The translations under genes were made by a program, and so were the position numbers. This document shows, piece after piece, positions 18,018 through 26,124 of a stretch of DNA of 64,000 nt (position 1 is its first letter; each line of letters starts with the position of its first letter). The notes under the pieces are model-generated. The model ran no database searches. It saw nothing but the letters and a program-made list of their open reading frames with translations, and had not been told where the DNA came from. This stretch comes from Actinotalea subterranea (GTDB taxonomy: Bacteria; Actinomycetota; Actinomycetes; Actinomycetales; Cellulomonadaceae), in assembly GCF_008364845.1 (NCBI RefSeq), contig NZ_VTTP01000002.1, positions 587,453-651,452 on the forward strand. Reading direction: 5' to 3'.

Positions 18018-19064
18018 TCAGTACCGCAGGAGCACGGCGCCGATGGACAGGCCCGCTCCGGTCCCGAGCAGCAGCGCGGTCTGACCGCGCCCGAGCCGGC
18101 CGGAGCTGATCGCGTGGTGCAGGGCCGTCGGCAAGGACGCCGAGACCTGGTTGCCGTGGTCCCCGATGATGTCCACCACGGCCTCGGGCGGCAGGCCCGT
18201 GCGCTGACGCAGGTAGCGCAGGCCGACGCCGCTCGCCTGGTGGGGGACCACGACGTCCACCTCGTCGAGCGCGGGGCCGCTGTCCTCGCGCAGACCCTCG
18301 AGGAACGCAGGCAGATGGACCGCGACCTGGCGCAGGAGCGCGCGACCGTCCATCCGGAACAGGTAGGCGGTCGGGTCCGGGGGCGGTGTCACGGCGTTCC
18401 ACCGGGTGCCGCCCGCGTCGATCCGGCAGTGGTCCGACCCCTCGGGCCACGTCGCGAACCTGAGCGCGAGGACGGACGAGGCGTCCTCGGGCGCCGACCG
18501 TCCCACGACGATCGCGGCCGCGCCGTCGCCGAAGAGCGCGCTCGACTCGACCTCGGCGTGGTTGAGGCCCTTCGACGCGAGCTCGGTCGCCGCGACGGCG
18601 ACGCGGTCCCAGCGGCCGGCCGCGATCCCGACGGTCGCCACCTGGAGCGCGGTGAGGAAGCCGATGCACGACGCGTTGATGTCGAACGCCTCCGTCCGTC
18701 CGCCCGCGAGGCCGAGCTCGCGCAGCGCGAGGACGCTCGTGGTCGGCATCGGCTGCTCGGGGAGCACGCTCGAGACGATGAGGGCGTCGAGGTCGGACAG
18801 GTCGGTCCCGGCCGCCTCCGCCGCGGCGCGCAGCGCTCCCGCGGCCATCCGGCTCGAGCTCTCGTCCGGCCCGGCCCACCGACGGCTCGCGACGCCTGAG
18901 CGCGCCTGGGTGGTGCCCGCGGGGCGCTCGTACCTCTCGTCGAGCTCCGTGGACGTCATGAGCACCGAGGGCTCGTGCACCCCCGAGCCGAGGATGCGCA
19001 CGGGGTAGGCCGTCGCGCGTCTGCGTGCCTGGGCGCGCTCGGGTGCGGGGGCGGTCGTCGTCAT
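18018..19064 (-). CDS. Beta-ketoacyl-ACP synthase III-like condensing enzyme
   Basis: A 348-residue thiolase-fold enzyme with the FabH triad: Cys133 in INASCIGFL, His275 in PHQASG and Asn305 in GNQVSAS. FabH-type enzymes condense an acyl-CoA with malonyl-ACP; relatives such as OleA join two acyl chains. ATG 19064 was chosen; upstream in-frame residues are Arg-rich and lack a ribosome site. It heads the minus-strand trio (KAS III, MBL hydrolase, adenylating enzyme). The absence of other fab genes and the company of glycosyltransferases make a dedicated lipid or polyketide starter function more likely than primary fatty-acid synthesis. No acyl carrier protein gene is seen in the window. Confidence 0.88.
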   Translation of the reverse strand: MTTTAPAPERAQARRRATAYPVRILGSGVHEPSVLMTSTELDERYERPAGTTQARSGVASRRWAGPDESSSRMAAGALRAAAEAAGTDLSDLDALIVSSVLPEQPMPTTSVLALRELGLAGGRTEAFDINASCIGFLTALQVATVGIAAGRWDRVAVAATELASKGLNHAEVESSALFGDGAAAIVVGRSAPEDASSVLALRFATWPEGSDHCRIDAGGTRWNAVTPPPDPTAYLFRMDGRALLRQVAVHLPAFLEGLREDSGPALDEVDVVVPHQASGVGLRYLRQRTGLPPEAVVDIIGDHGNQVSASLPTALHHAISSGRLGRGQTALLLGTGAGLSIGAVLLRY

Positions 19065-19168
19065 GCCCGGAAGGATCCCACGCCGTCGACCCACCACCGG
19101 CATGCGCGGCCTGCCCTGGGGACGACGGTGACGCACGCGGGCCTGTGCGTCACCCGGTCGGCCGAGCC

Positions 19169-19208
19169 CACGTGCTGGCGTGCCCACGTGCTGGCGTGCC
19201 GGCGTGCC
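19169..19208 (+). repeat. 16-bp tandem repeat upstream of KAS III gene
   Basis: Two exact adjacent copies of cacgtgctggcgtgcc (19169-19184, 19185-19200) followed by half a copy. It lies in the 278-base gap between the KAS III start and the small ORF at 19343. In the same gap, near 19218-19240, there is a TTAGGGGCCC-like direct repeat. Nothing else is recognisable there. Confidence 0.85.
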
Positions 19209-19342
19209 GCCAGGACGCTAAGGGGCCCTTAGGGGCCCGCCCGCCGCCTGACGCGTCCAGGACTGGGCACCCGGCCGATCCGGCGGCGCGTGACTCACGC
19301 GGAGGGTGGGGGCACGACGAACCGCCCGACGCAGGAGGAGAC

Positions 19343-19474
19343 ATGATGTTCTGGGGACCCGGGCTCGACGCCGAGATCAGCTACCGCCAGGAGCGCGTCG
19401 CCGAGGTGTTCGACGCGCGGCCGCGTGCGGGTCGCACCCACGGCACGTGGTGGCCGCGGCGCGGCGAGCGCTGA
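19343..19474 (+). CDS. Small 43-residue actinobacterial protein
   Basis: A short ORF with a strong ribosome site (GCAGGAGGAG, seven bases before the ATG pair at 19343/19346). The product starts MMFWGPGLDAEISYRQERV and ends HGTWWPRRGER: an acidic/amphipathic helix followed by a basic, Trp-containing tail, with no signal peptide or membrane segment. Short proteins beginning with this kind of (L/E)DxEIxYRxER helix are common and uncharacterised in actinobacteria. It precedes the universal stress protein by 170 bases and may share regulation with it. Function unknown. Confidence 0.65.
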   Translation: MMFWGPGLDAEISYRQERVAEVFDARPRAGRTHGTWWPRRGER

Positions 19475-19644
19475 CCGGGGGCAACGGACCGGCACGGGCG
19501 CCGCACCCGGCGCGGCAGGCGCGGCGTGCGCCCGACACCTCGCCGGCGCCGCGCCGACGCCGTGCGTCGTGGGCCGCGCGGACGGCAGGATGGGGGATCC
19601 GCGTCGAGCAGCGTGCGGGGCGCCGAGTCAGGATCGGGTGACAC

Positions 19645-20100
19645 ATGGTCGAGCACCGCCCGCGTGGGCACACCCGCGGGGCGGTCGTCGTCGGGGTCGA
19701 CGGGTCGGACGTGTCGATGCGCGCCGCCGCTTTCGCTGCCGGCACCGCGCGCCGGCAGGGCGCCCGGCTCGTCGCGGTGTACGTCCGGGAGGGCTCAGGG
19801 GCCTGGTCGCCCGGCGTCGACATGGGCGGGCATCTCGCCGCCATGGCCGTCGAGGCACAGGACGGGATCGAGGCCGAGGTGCGCCGGGAGCTCCTGGACC
19901 CCCGCTTCGCCGACGGCCTCGCCGTCGAGCTGGTCGTGCGGCGAGGGGACCCGCTGCGGGAGATCGCCGCCGTCGCGGGCGAGGCGGGTGCGGACGCGGT
20001 CGTCGTCGGCGCGTCCACGACGCTGGCGCACCGCGTCGTCGGCTCCATCGCGGTGCGCCTCGTGCGCCTGGGCCGCTGGCCGGTGACCGTCGTCCCGTAG
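19645..20100 (+). CDS. Universal stress protein (UspA family)
   Basis: A 151-residue single-domain Usp. It opens with AVVVGVDGSDVSMRAAAFAA, in which the Asp contacts adenine, and ends with VVVGASTTLAHRVVGSIAVR, the Gly-rich ATP-binding signature, and then VTVVP. ATP-binding Usps are cytosolic regulators induced by starvation, hypoxia or redox stress in actinobacteria. The ATG at 19645 has only a weak ribosome site. It stands upstream of the P-type ATPase gene after a 160-base gap, a pairing often seen in dormancy or stress clusters. Its precise role cannot be read from the sequence. Confidence 0.9.
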   Translation: MVEHRPRGHTRGAVVVGVDGSDVSMRAAAFAAGTARRQGARLVAVYVREGSGAWSPGVDMGGHLAAMAVEAQDGIEAEVRRELLDPRFADGLAVELVVRRGDPLREIAAVAGEAGADAVVVGASTTLAHRVVGSIAVRLVRLGRWPVTVVP

Positions 20101-20259
20101 CCGTGCGCGCCCGCCCCTGCCCGGGGCGGCGCGCGCTAGCACGGTCGGGCTCCGCGCGGCCGGGGCGACGGTCGGCGGGGTGCGGCCTCCGGGGAGCGGT
20201 CCCGGGCGCGTGGCCACGGGTGCATGATCGGAGGGACCGCCGACGAGGAGGGCCCGACG

Positions 20260-23115
20260 ATGACGGAGCCGACCGGACCGGGCCGTGCCGCCGGGCCGGG
20301 GGAACCCACCGGGCGCAGCGGACCGGCCCTGTCCGACCCGTCCCTCCTCGACCCCGACGTGGTCGCGGAGCTCCTGGGCACGAGCACGCGCGACGGGCTG
20401 TCGACCGGCGAGGCGGCGCGCCGCCTGCGCGACGCAGGCCCCAACGAGCTCGCCGGCGAGCCCCCCGTGCCGGCGTGGCGCACGCTCGTCGCGCAGCTCC
20501 GCGACCCGCTGATCTACCTGCTCTTCGGGGCCATCGCGATCTCGCTCGTCGCGTGGCTGGTCGAGGGTCGGGCCGGTGTGCCCGTCGACGCCGTGGTCAT
20601 CGCCGTGATCGTCGTGCTCAACGCGGTGCTCGGCTACGCCCAGCAGGCGAAGGCGGAGCACGCCGTCGACGCCCTGCAGCGCATGACCGCGACGACGGCG
20701 ACCGTCCTGCGTGGGGGCGTGCCTGCTCGGGTGCCGACGCGCGAGGTCGTGCTCGGGGACGTCCTGCTCCTCGCCGAGGGGGACACGGTCGGGGCGGACG
20801 CCCGGCTCGTGCAGGCCGCGACGCTGCGGGTGTCGGAGGCCTCCCTCACGGGCGAGAGCGAGCCCGTGGAGAAGGACGCCCGGACACTTGCGGAGGCGGC
20901 AGCCCTCGGCGACCGCCTCGACATGGTGTTCAGCGGGACGGCTGTCACGCAGGGCAGCGGCCGCGCGATCGTGACCGCGACGGGCATGGCGAGCCAGATG
21001 GGCGAGATCGCGCGGCTCCTGCACGCGACCCGCCAGGACCCGACGCCGTTGCAGCGCGAGATCGCGCACGTCGGGAAGATGCTCGGCATCGCTGTGGTCG
21101 TCATCGCGGTGGTCGTCATGGCGACGGTGTTCCTCGTCTTCGGCGTCGACGGTGCCGACGACGTGGTGACCGCCCTGCTCCTCGGCGTGTCCCTCGCCGT
21201 CGCCGCGGTGCCCGAGGGCCTGCCGACCATCCTGTCGGTCGTGCTCGCCCTCGGCGTGCAGCGCATGGCCGAGCACCACGCGATCGTGAAGAACCTCTCG
21301 TCGGTCGAGACCCTGGGCTCGGCGTCCGTCGTGTGCTCGGACAAGACGGGGACCCTGACCAGGGGCGAGATGACCATCGGGCGCGTCGTGACGGCGTCGG
21401 GCAGCGCCGTCGTCACGGGCGCGGGGTACCGGCCGGACGGCGAGGTGCTCCTCGACGGCGTGCCCCTCGAGGTCGGCAGCGGCGCATGGCAGGAGATGGC
21501 CGTGGTCCTCAGCGGCGGGAGCCTCGCGAACGACGCGACCCTGAGCCTGGACGACGACGGCACGTGGGTGATCCAGGGCGACCCGACGGAGGCGGCGTTC
21601 AAGGTCGCCGAGGTCAAGCTGGGCACGCGTGAGGCGAGGACGGGACGGTTCCAGCGGGTCGCGGTGATCCCGTTCACGTCCGCGCGCAAGATGATGACGA
21701 GCCTCGAGGCCGACGCCGACCGCGGGGGCCGGCTCGCGGTGGTCAGCAAGGGCGCCCCGGAGGTGCTGCTCGCGCGGTGCAGCCACGTGCGGGTCGGCGG
21801 CGACGTGCTGCCCCTCGGCGACGACGACCGCCGCCGCATCCTGGACGACGTCGAGGCGCTCTCGGGGGAGGCCTTCCGCACCCTGGGGGTGGCCTACCGG
21901 CCGCTGGAGGAGACGGTGGCGCCGACGCTCGACGACGCCCTCGAGAGCGAGCTGGTGTACGCGGGCATGGTCGGGATCATCGACCCGCCGCGTCCCGAGG
22001 CCGCCGTCGCGATCGCTGACGCCCACCGTGCGGGCGTGCGGGTCATGATGATCACGGGGGACCACCCGCGGACCGCGGCGCGGATCGCGCGCGACCTCGG
22101 CGTGGTCGCGCACGAGCCGGTCGCGGTGTCGGGCGTCGAGCTCGACCGGCTCGACGCGGAGGGATTCGCGCAGACGGTCCGGACCCGGTCGGTCTACGCG
22201 CGCGTGACGCCCGAGCACAAGCTACGCATCGTCGACGCGCTGCAGGCCGACGGGATGGTCGTCGCGATGACGGGCGACGGCGTCAACGACGCGCCGGCCC
22301 TGAAGTCCGCGGACATCGGCGTGGCGATGGGGCGCACGGGCACGGAGGTCACGAAGGAGGCGGCGAAGATGATCCTCGCCGACGACAACTTCGCGACAAT
22401 CGTTCGCGCGATCCGCGAGGGCCGGGGCATCTTCCTCAACATCAAGAAGTTCCTGCGCTACCTCCTGTCCTCGAACATGGGCGAGGTGCTGACCGTCTTC
22501 CTCGGCGTGGTCCTCTCGGGCGTCATCGGCCTCTCCCACGGGGACGGCACGCTCGTCCTCCCGCTCCTCGCGACGCAGATCCTGTGGATCAACCTGCTGA
22601 CCGACAGCGGGCCCGCGCTCGCGATGGGCGTGGACCCGGAGACCGAGGACGTCATGAGCCGGCCTCCGCGGGCCTTGACCGAGCGGGTCATCGACGCGCG
22701 CATGTGGGCCGGCGTGCTCCTGGTGGGGGCGGTCATGGCCGCGGCGACGCTCGCCACGATCGACCTGTACCTGCCCGGCGGCCTCCTGGCGGGGCAGGAG
22801 TCCCTCGGCACGGCGCGCACGGCGGGGTTCACCGTGCTGGTCCTCGCGCAGCTCTTCAACGCGCTCAACGCGCGCTCGGGCACCGCGACGGCGTTCCACC
22901 ACCTCTTCGCCAACCGGTGGCTGTGGGGCGCGCTCGGGGTGTCGGCGCTGCTCCAGGTGATGGTGGTGCACGTCCCGTTCCTCAACGACGCGTTCAGCAC
23001 CGTGCCGCTCACGCCGGCCCAGTGGGGCGTGTGCGTCGTGGCGGCGAGCTCGGTCCTGTGGGTGAGCGAGCTGAGCAAGCTCGTCCAGCGGGCCCTGGAC
23101 CGCCGTCGCGCGTGA
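20260..23115 (+). CDS. P2A-type cation-translocating ATPase
   Basis: A 951-residue P-type ATPase. Actuator domain LTGESEPVEK, phosphorylated Asp361 in CSDKTGTLTRGEM, MITGDHPRTAARIA and GDGVNDAPALKSADIG hinge are all present, with about ten membrane segments. The M4 motif AVPEGLPTILS and M6 motif INLLTDSGPALAMG match calcium/manganese-type (P2A) pumps, and no Cys-rich heavy-metal domain is present. The start at ATG 20260 follows GAGGAGGGC; the ATG at 20224 lacks a ribosome site. Likely exports Ca2+ or Mn2+ from the cytosol. A CsoR/CstR-type palindrome begins just after its stop and belongs to the next gene. Confidence 0.92.
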   Translation: MTEPTGPGRAAGPGEPTGRSGPALSDPSLLDPDVVAELLGTSTRDGLSTGEAARRLRDAGPNELAGEPPVPAWRTLVAQLRDPLIYLLFGAIAISLVAWLVEGRAGVPVDAVVIAVIVVLNAVLGYAQQAKAEHAVDALQRMTATTATVLRGGVPARVPTREVVLGDVLLLAEGDTVGADARLVQAATLRVSEASLTGESEPVEKDARTLAEAAALGDRLDMVFSGTAVTQGSGRAIVTATGMASQMGEIARLLHATRQDPTPLQREIAHVGKMLGIAVVVIAVVVMATVFLVFGVDGADDVVTALLLGVSLAVAAVPEGLPTILSVVLALGVQRMAEHHAIVKNLSSVETLGSASVVCSDKTGTLTRGEMTIGRVVTASGSAVVTGAGYRPDGEVLLDGVPLEVGSGAWQEMAVVLSGGSLANDATLSLDDDGTWVIQGDPTEAAFKVAEVKLGTREARTGRFQRVAVIPFTSARKMMTSLEADADRGGRLAVVSKGAPEVLLARCSHVRVGGDVLPLGDDDRRRILDDVEALSGEAFRTLGVAYRPLEETVAPTLDDALESELVYAGMVGIIDPPRPEAAVAIADAHRAGVRVMMITGDHPRTAARIARDLGVVAHEPVAVSGVELDRLDAEGFAQTVRTRSVYARVTPEHKLRIVDALQADGMVVAMTGDGVNDAPALKSADIGVAMGRTGTEVTKEAAKMILADDNFATIVRAIREGRGIFLNIKKFLRYLLSSNMGEVLTVFLGVVLSGVIGLSHGDGTLVLPLLATQILWINLLTDSGPALAMGVDPETEDVMSRPPRALTERVIDARMWAGVLLVGAVMAAATLATIDLYLPGGLLAGQESLGTARTAGFTVLVLAQLFNALNARSGTATAFHHLFANRWLWGALGVSALLQVMVVHVPFLNDAFSTVPLTPAQWGVCVVAASSVLWVSELSKLVQRALDRRRA

Positions 23116-23121
23116 CCGTGT

Positions 23122-23135
23122 ATACCCCAGGGGGT
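23122..23135. promoter_or_regulatory. CsoR/CstR-type operator upstream of persulfide reductase gene
   Basis: TACCCC-N2-GGGGTA inverted repeat with perfect six-base arms, about 80 bases upstream of the four-domain reductase start. It matches the GC-core, TA-flanked operators of CsoR-family repressors, of which CstR senses persulfides. Two related palindromes occur at 25700 and 36133, each at a sulfur-transfer gene. Confidence 0.7.
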
Positions 23136-23215
23136 ACGCGACCTTCGTCCCGTGGGCACGCCGGACCGCCGACCTAGCGTGGAAGCACCTCATCACTGCT
23201 GGAGATCGGAACCCC

Positions 23216-25687
23216 ATGAAGCTCGTCGTCGTCGGCGGAGTCGCGGCCGGCATGTCCATCGCGGCGAGGGCGCGCCGCCTCGACGAGCTCGCCGAGATCG
23301 TGGTGTTCGAGCGGGGCCGGCACGTCTCGTTCGCCAACTGCGGGCTCCCGTACCACATCGGCGGAGCCATCAAGGAGCGCGAGCGGCTCATGCTCCAGAC
23401 GCCGCAGAGCCTGCGCGAGTCGCTCGACATCGACGTCCGCAACGGCGTCGAGGTGCTCTCGATCGACCGGGCCGCGAAGACCGTGCGCGTGCGTGTCGTC
23501 GGCACGGACGAGGTGTACGACGAGGCGTACGACGCCCTCGCCCTCGCACCGGGCTCCGTCCCGGTCCGGCCGGACCTGCCCGGCGTCGACCTGCCGGCGA
23601 TCCACGTCCTGCGCCGCATCGGCGACATGGACGTGATCAAGAAGGCTGTCGACGGCTCCGGTGACGCGCGACGGACCGGCGGCGCCCAGCACGCCGTCGT
23701 CATCGGCGCCGGCTACGTCGGGCTCGAGATGGCGGAGAACCTCCACGACCGCGGGGTGCGCGTCGAGGTCGTCGAGATGGCCGAGCAGGTCATGCCGCCG
23801 CTCGACCGGGAGATGACGACGGCCGTCGAGAACCACCTGCGCGCCCACGGCGTGGGCCTCCACCTGGGCACCGCGGCCGCCGCGTTCTCCCAGCGGCCCG
23901 ACGGCGGCGTCCGCGTGGAGCTCAAGGACTCCACCGTGATCGACACCGACCTCGTCGTGCTCGCGGCCGGTGTGCGGCCCGACGTCGCGCTCGCGCAGGC
24001 GGCAGGGCTCGAGCTCGGGCCGCGCGGGGGCATCCGCGTGGACCGGCACATGCGCACCTCCGACCCGTCGATCTGGGCCGCAGGCGACGCCGTCGAGGTC
24101 GCCCACACGGTGCTCCCGGACAGCTGGCTGATCCCGCTCGCCGGACCCGCGAACCGCCAGGGCCGTGTCGCGGCCGAGAACATCTGCGGTCGGGACACGG
24201 TCTTCGCCTCGGCGCAGGGCACCTCCGTGGTCAAGGTCTTCGACATGGTGGCGGGCGGCACGGGCGCCTCGGAGAAGCAGCTCGTGGCAGCCGGGATCGC
24301 GTACAGCACGGTCGCGACGCACCCCCACGGGCACGCCGGCTACTACCCGGGCACGGCGATGATGCACGTCAAGCTCCTGTTCGCGCCCGACGACGGCAGG
24401 ATCCTCGGCGCGCAGGTGGTCGGCTTCGACGGTGTCGACAAGCGGCTCGACGTCCTCGCGACGGCGCTCCGGGCGGGCCTGACCGTGTTCGACCTCGAGG
24501 AGCTCGAGCTCGCGTACGCGCCACCGTTCGGCTCGGCGAAGGACCCCGTGAACATGGCGGGCTTCATGGCGTCGAACGTCGTGCGCGGCGACCTCGAGCT
24601 CTGGTACGCGGGTGACTACCCCGAGGCGACCGAGGGGGCCCGCCTCATCGACGTGCGCGGGTCCGACGAGTTCGCGATCTGGCACCTGCCGGGCGCCGAG
24701 AACGTCCCGCTCAAGGACCTCCGGGTCGCGCAGGTGGGCTGGGACCGGTCCACGCCCATCCGCCTCTACTGCGCGGTGGGCTTCCGCAGCTACCTCGCCT
24801 ACCGGTCGCTGGTCCAACGTGGCTTCACGGACGTGCGGACCCTGTCCGGCGGGATGACGACGTTCCGCGCGTTCCACGACGTCGCGCCCACGGAGGTCGA
24901 CTCCGTCGAGCCCGTCATCTCCTACGCCGAGGCGGCGCGCGAGGTCGCCGCGCACGGCTCGGGCGTCGTCGTCGACCTGGACTGCACGGGGCTCGCGTGC
25001 CCCGGACCGATCATGAAGCTTCAGGAGACGATCGGCCGCATGGACGTCGGCGACGAGGTCCTGGCCCACGTGTCGGACGCGGGCTTCCGGCTCGACGCGC
25101 CCGCGTGGGCGGCCAAGAACGGTCACCAGGTCCTGTCGATGACGCCCGAGGGTCCCGGCTTCGCCGCCCGGATCCGCAAGGGGGGCGTGATCGCGGCGCG
25201 CCCGGCCGGCCGGACCAAGGAGAAGAAGGCGTTCGTCGTCTTCTCCGGCGACCTCGACAAGGTGCTCGCGGCGTTCATCATCGCCAACGGGGCGGTCGCC
25301 ATGGGTGAGGAGGTCTCGATGTTCTTCACGTTCTGGGGCCTCAACGCGCTGCGCCGCCAGGATCCGCCGAAGGTGCGACGCACGGTCATGAACCGGATGC
25401 TCGGCGCGCTGATGCCGTCGGGGCCGGACCAGATGACGCTCTCGACGATGAACCTGCTCGGCGGCGGGACGGCCATGATGAAGAAGGTCATGCGCGACAA
25501 CAAGGTGCCGAGCCTGCCGGAGCTCATCGCGTCCGCCGAGGCCGGCGGCGTGCGGCTCGTCGGCTGCACGATGACGATGGAGCTGCTCGGCATCGCGCCC
25601 GAGGACCTGATCGACGGGGTGGAGCTCGGCGGCGTCGCGACGTTCCTCGGCGAGGCGGGGGAGTCGAACGGCACGCTGTTCATCTAG
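23216..25687 (+). CDS. Four-domain CoA-disulfide/persulfide reductase (CoADR-rhodanese-TusA-DsrE)
   Basis: An 823-residue fusion. Residues 1-450 are a flavin disulfide reductase of the CoADR class: VVVGGVAAGMSIAARAR, the redox Cys42 in FANCGLPYHIGG and VIGAGYVGLEMAENL. Then a rhodanese domain (about 465-560, Cys519 in LYCAVGFRS), a TusA/SirA domain (about 585-655, Cys595 in CPGPIMKLQ) and a DsrE-type domain (about 665-823, Cys784 in VGCTMTMELLG). Four reactive Cys in one chain suggest relay of sulfane sulfur and reduction of CoA or protein persulfides in the cytosol. ATG 23216 has GGAGATCGG upstream. CsoR/CstR-type palindromes flank it on both sides, consistent with induction by sulfide or persulfide. 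Standalone CoADR proteins have about 440-550 residues. Confidence 0.92.
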   Translation: MKLVVVGGVAAGMSIAARARRLDELAEIVVFERGRHVSFANCGLPYHIGGAIKERERLMLQTPQSLRESLDIDVRNGVEVLSIDRAAKTVRVRVVGTDEVYDEAYDALALAPGSVPVRPDLPGVDLPAIHVLRRIGDMDVIKKAVDGSGDARRTGGAQHAVVIGAGYVGLEMAENLHDRGVRVEVVEMAEQVMPPLDREMTTAVENHLRAHGVGLHLGTAAAAFSQRPDGGVRVELKDSTVIDTDLVVLAAGVRPDVALAQAAGLELGPRGGIRVDRHMRTSDPSIWAAGDAVEVAHTVLPDSWLIPLAGPANRQGRVAAENICGRDTVFASAQGTSVVKVFDMVAGGTGASEKQLVAAGIAYSTVATHPHGHAGYYPGTAMMHVKLLFAPDDGRILGAQVVGFDGVDKRLDVLATALRAGLTVFDLEELELAYAPPFGSAKDPVNMAGFMASNVVRGDLELWYAGDYPEATEGARLIDVRGSDEFAIWHLPGAENVPLKDLRVAQVGWDRSTPIRLYCAVGFRSYLAYRSLVQRGFTDVRTLSGGMTTFRAFHDVAPTEVDSVEPVISYAEAAREVAAHGSGVVVDLDCTGLACPGPIMKLQETIGRMDVGDEVLAHVSDAGFRLDAPAWAAKNGHQVLSMTPEGPGFAARIRKGGVIAARPAGRTKEKKAFVVFSGDLDKVLAAFIIANGAVAMGEEVSMFFTFWGLNALRRQDPPKVRRTVMNRMLGALMPSGPDQMTLSTMNLLGGGTAMMKKVMRDNKVPSLPELIASAEAGGVRLVGCTMTMELLGIAPEDLIDGVELGGVATFLGEAGESNGTLFI

Positions 25688-25699
25688 CCCGCTGTGGGC

Positions 25700-25727
25700 G
25701 CAAGCATACCCCCGGGGGTATGCTTGC
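25700..25727. promoter_or_regulatory. Perfect 28-bp palindrome, CsoR/CstR-type operator or hairpin
   Basis: A fully symmetric sequence of two 14-base halves centred on 25713/25714, with core ATACCCCCGGGGGTAT. It sits between the reductase stop (25687) and the Cys-rich small gene (25807). It could act as operator for the small gene, as a terminator for the reductase, or both. The core is the same type as the sites at 23122 and 36133. Confidence 0.75.
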
Positions 25728-25806
25728 GAACGGCGCCCTGATGCACGGCGCACCGGCGTGCCCGCGAGACCGGGCGCCGGAGCTCACGACACCGAGGAGA
25801 ACCACC

Positions 25807-25923
25807 ATGTGCAGTCCCGCCCGTTGCTTCACGTGCGGCAAGGTCACCTGGTCCGGCTGCGGCATGCACGTCGACGCCGTCATGGCGAACGTCGCGCCCG
25901 CCGACCGCTGCACCTGCGCGTGA
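25807..25923 (+). CDS. Cys-rich 38-residue zinc-ribbon-like protein
   Basis: A tiny protein with six Cys: Cys2, a CxxC at 7-10, Cys18, and CxC at 35-37, plus His21 (CFTCGKVTWSGCGMHVD). The spacing suggests a metal site or sulfur-relay site. The start ATG 25807 has GAGGAGA seven bases upstream; a longer open frame to 25720 crosses the palindrome and was rejected. Short proteins of this CxxCGKxTWxGCGxH type are widespread and uncharacterised. It follows the persulfide reductase and a CsoR/CstR-like palindrome and is closed by a terminator, so it may be a small partner in sulfane-sulfur or thiol stress. Confidence 0.75.
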   Translation: MCSPARCFTCGKVTWSGCGMHVDAVMANVAPADRCTCA

Positions 25924-25961
25924 TCCTGCGCCCCGCGCGCCGCTCGCGGGGGTGAGATCGA

Positions 25962-25996
25962 CCGACGGCCCGGGGTGGGTAGCCCCGGGCCGTCGG
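25962..25996 (+). terminator. Strong hairpin after the Cys-rich gene
   Basis: Perfect 14-base stem (25962-25975 with 25983-25996) and 7-base loop, 38 bases after the stop. It separates the sulfur genes from the TetR operon. Confidence 0.85.
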
Positions 25997-26089
25997 TGTC
26001 TGCGCGCCCGGTGGCGCCGGGGTCGCCCCGCACCGCGGTGCTCGCGCACCTGTAAGGGCGACCGTCGGGCCGATCGTCCTTGCGCCCCG

Positions 26090-26124
26090 TTGAACGCGCG
26101 TTTAGTCTTTGAACGTGCGTTCAA
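26090..26124. promoter_or_regulatory. Two tandem TetR-type operators overlapping the regulator start
   Basis: Site 1 (26090-26104) is TTGAACGCGCGTTTA and site 2 (26109-26124) is TTGAACGTGCGTTCAA. The second has perfect 7-base arms; the centres are 19 bases apart. Site 2 covers the likely GTG start of the TetR gene. The layout predicts tight autoregulation of the regulator and the exporter genes behind it. Confidence 0.8.

Noticed and set aside
11638..19064. OleABCD long-chain olefin cluster
   Set aside because: The condensing and reducing enzymes resemble OleA and OleD, but no OleC-type ligase or OleB-type hydrolase is recognisable and two glycosyltransferases are present.
19218..19240. Repeated AAGGGGCCC/TTAGGGGCCC motif as a regulator site
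   Set aside because: Short, GC-rich and imperfect; no comparison available to raise it above chance.
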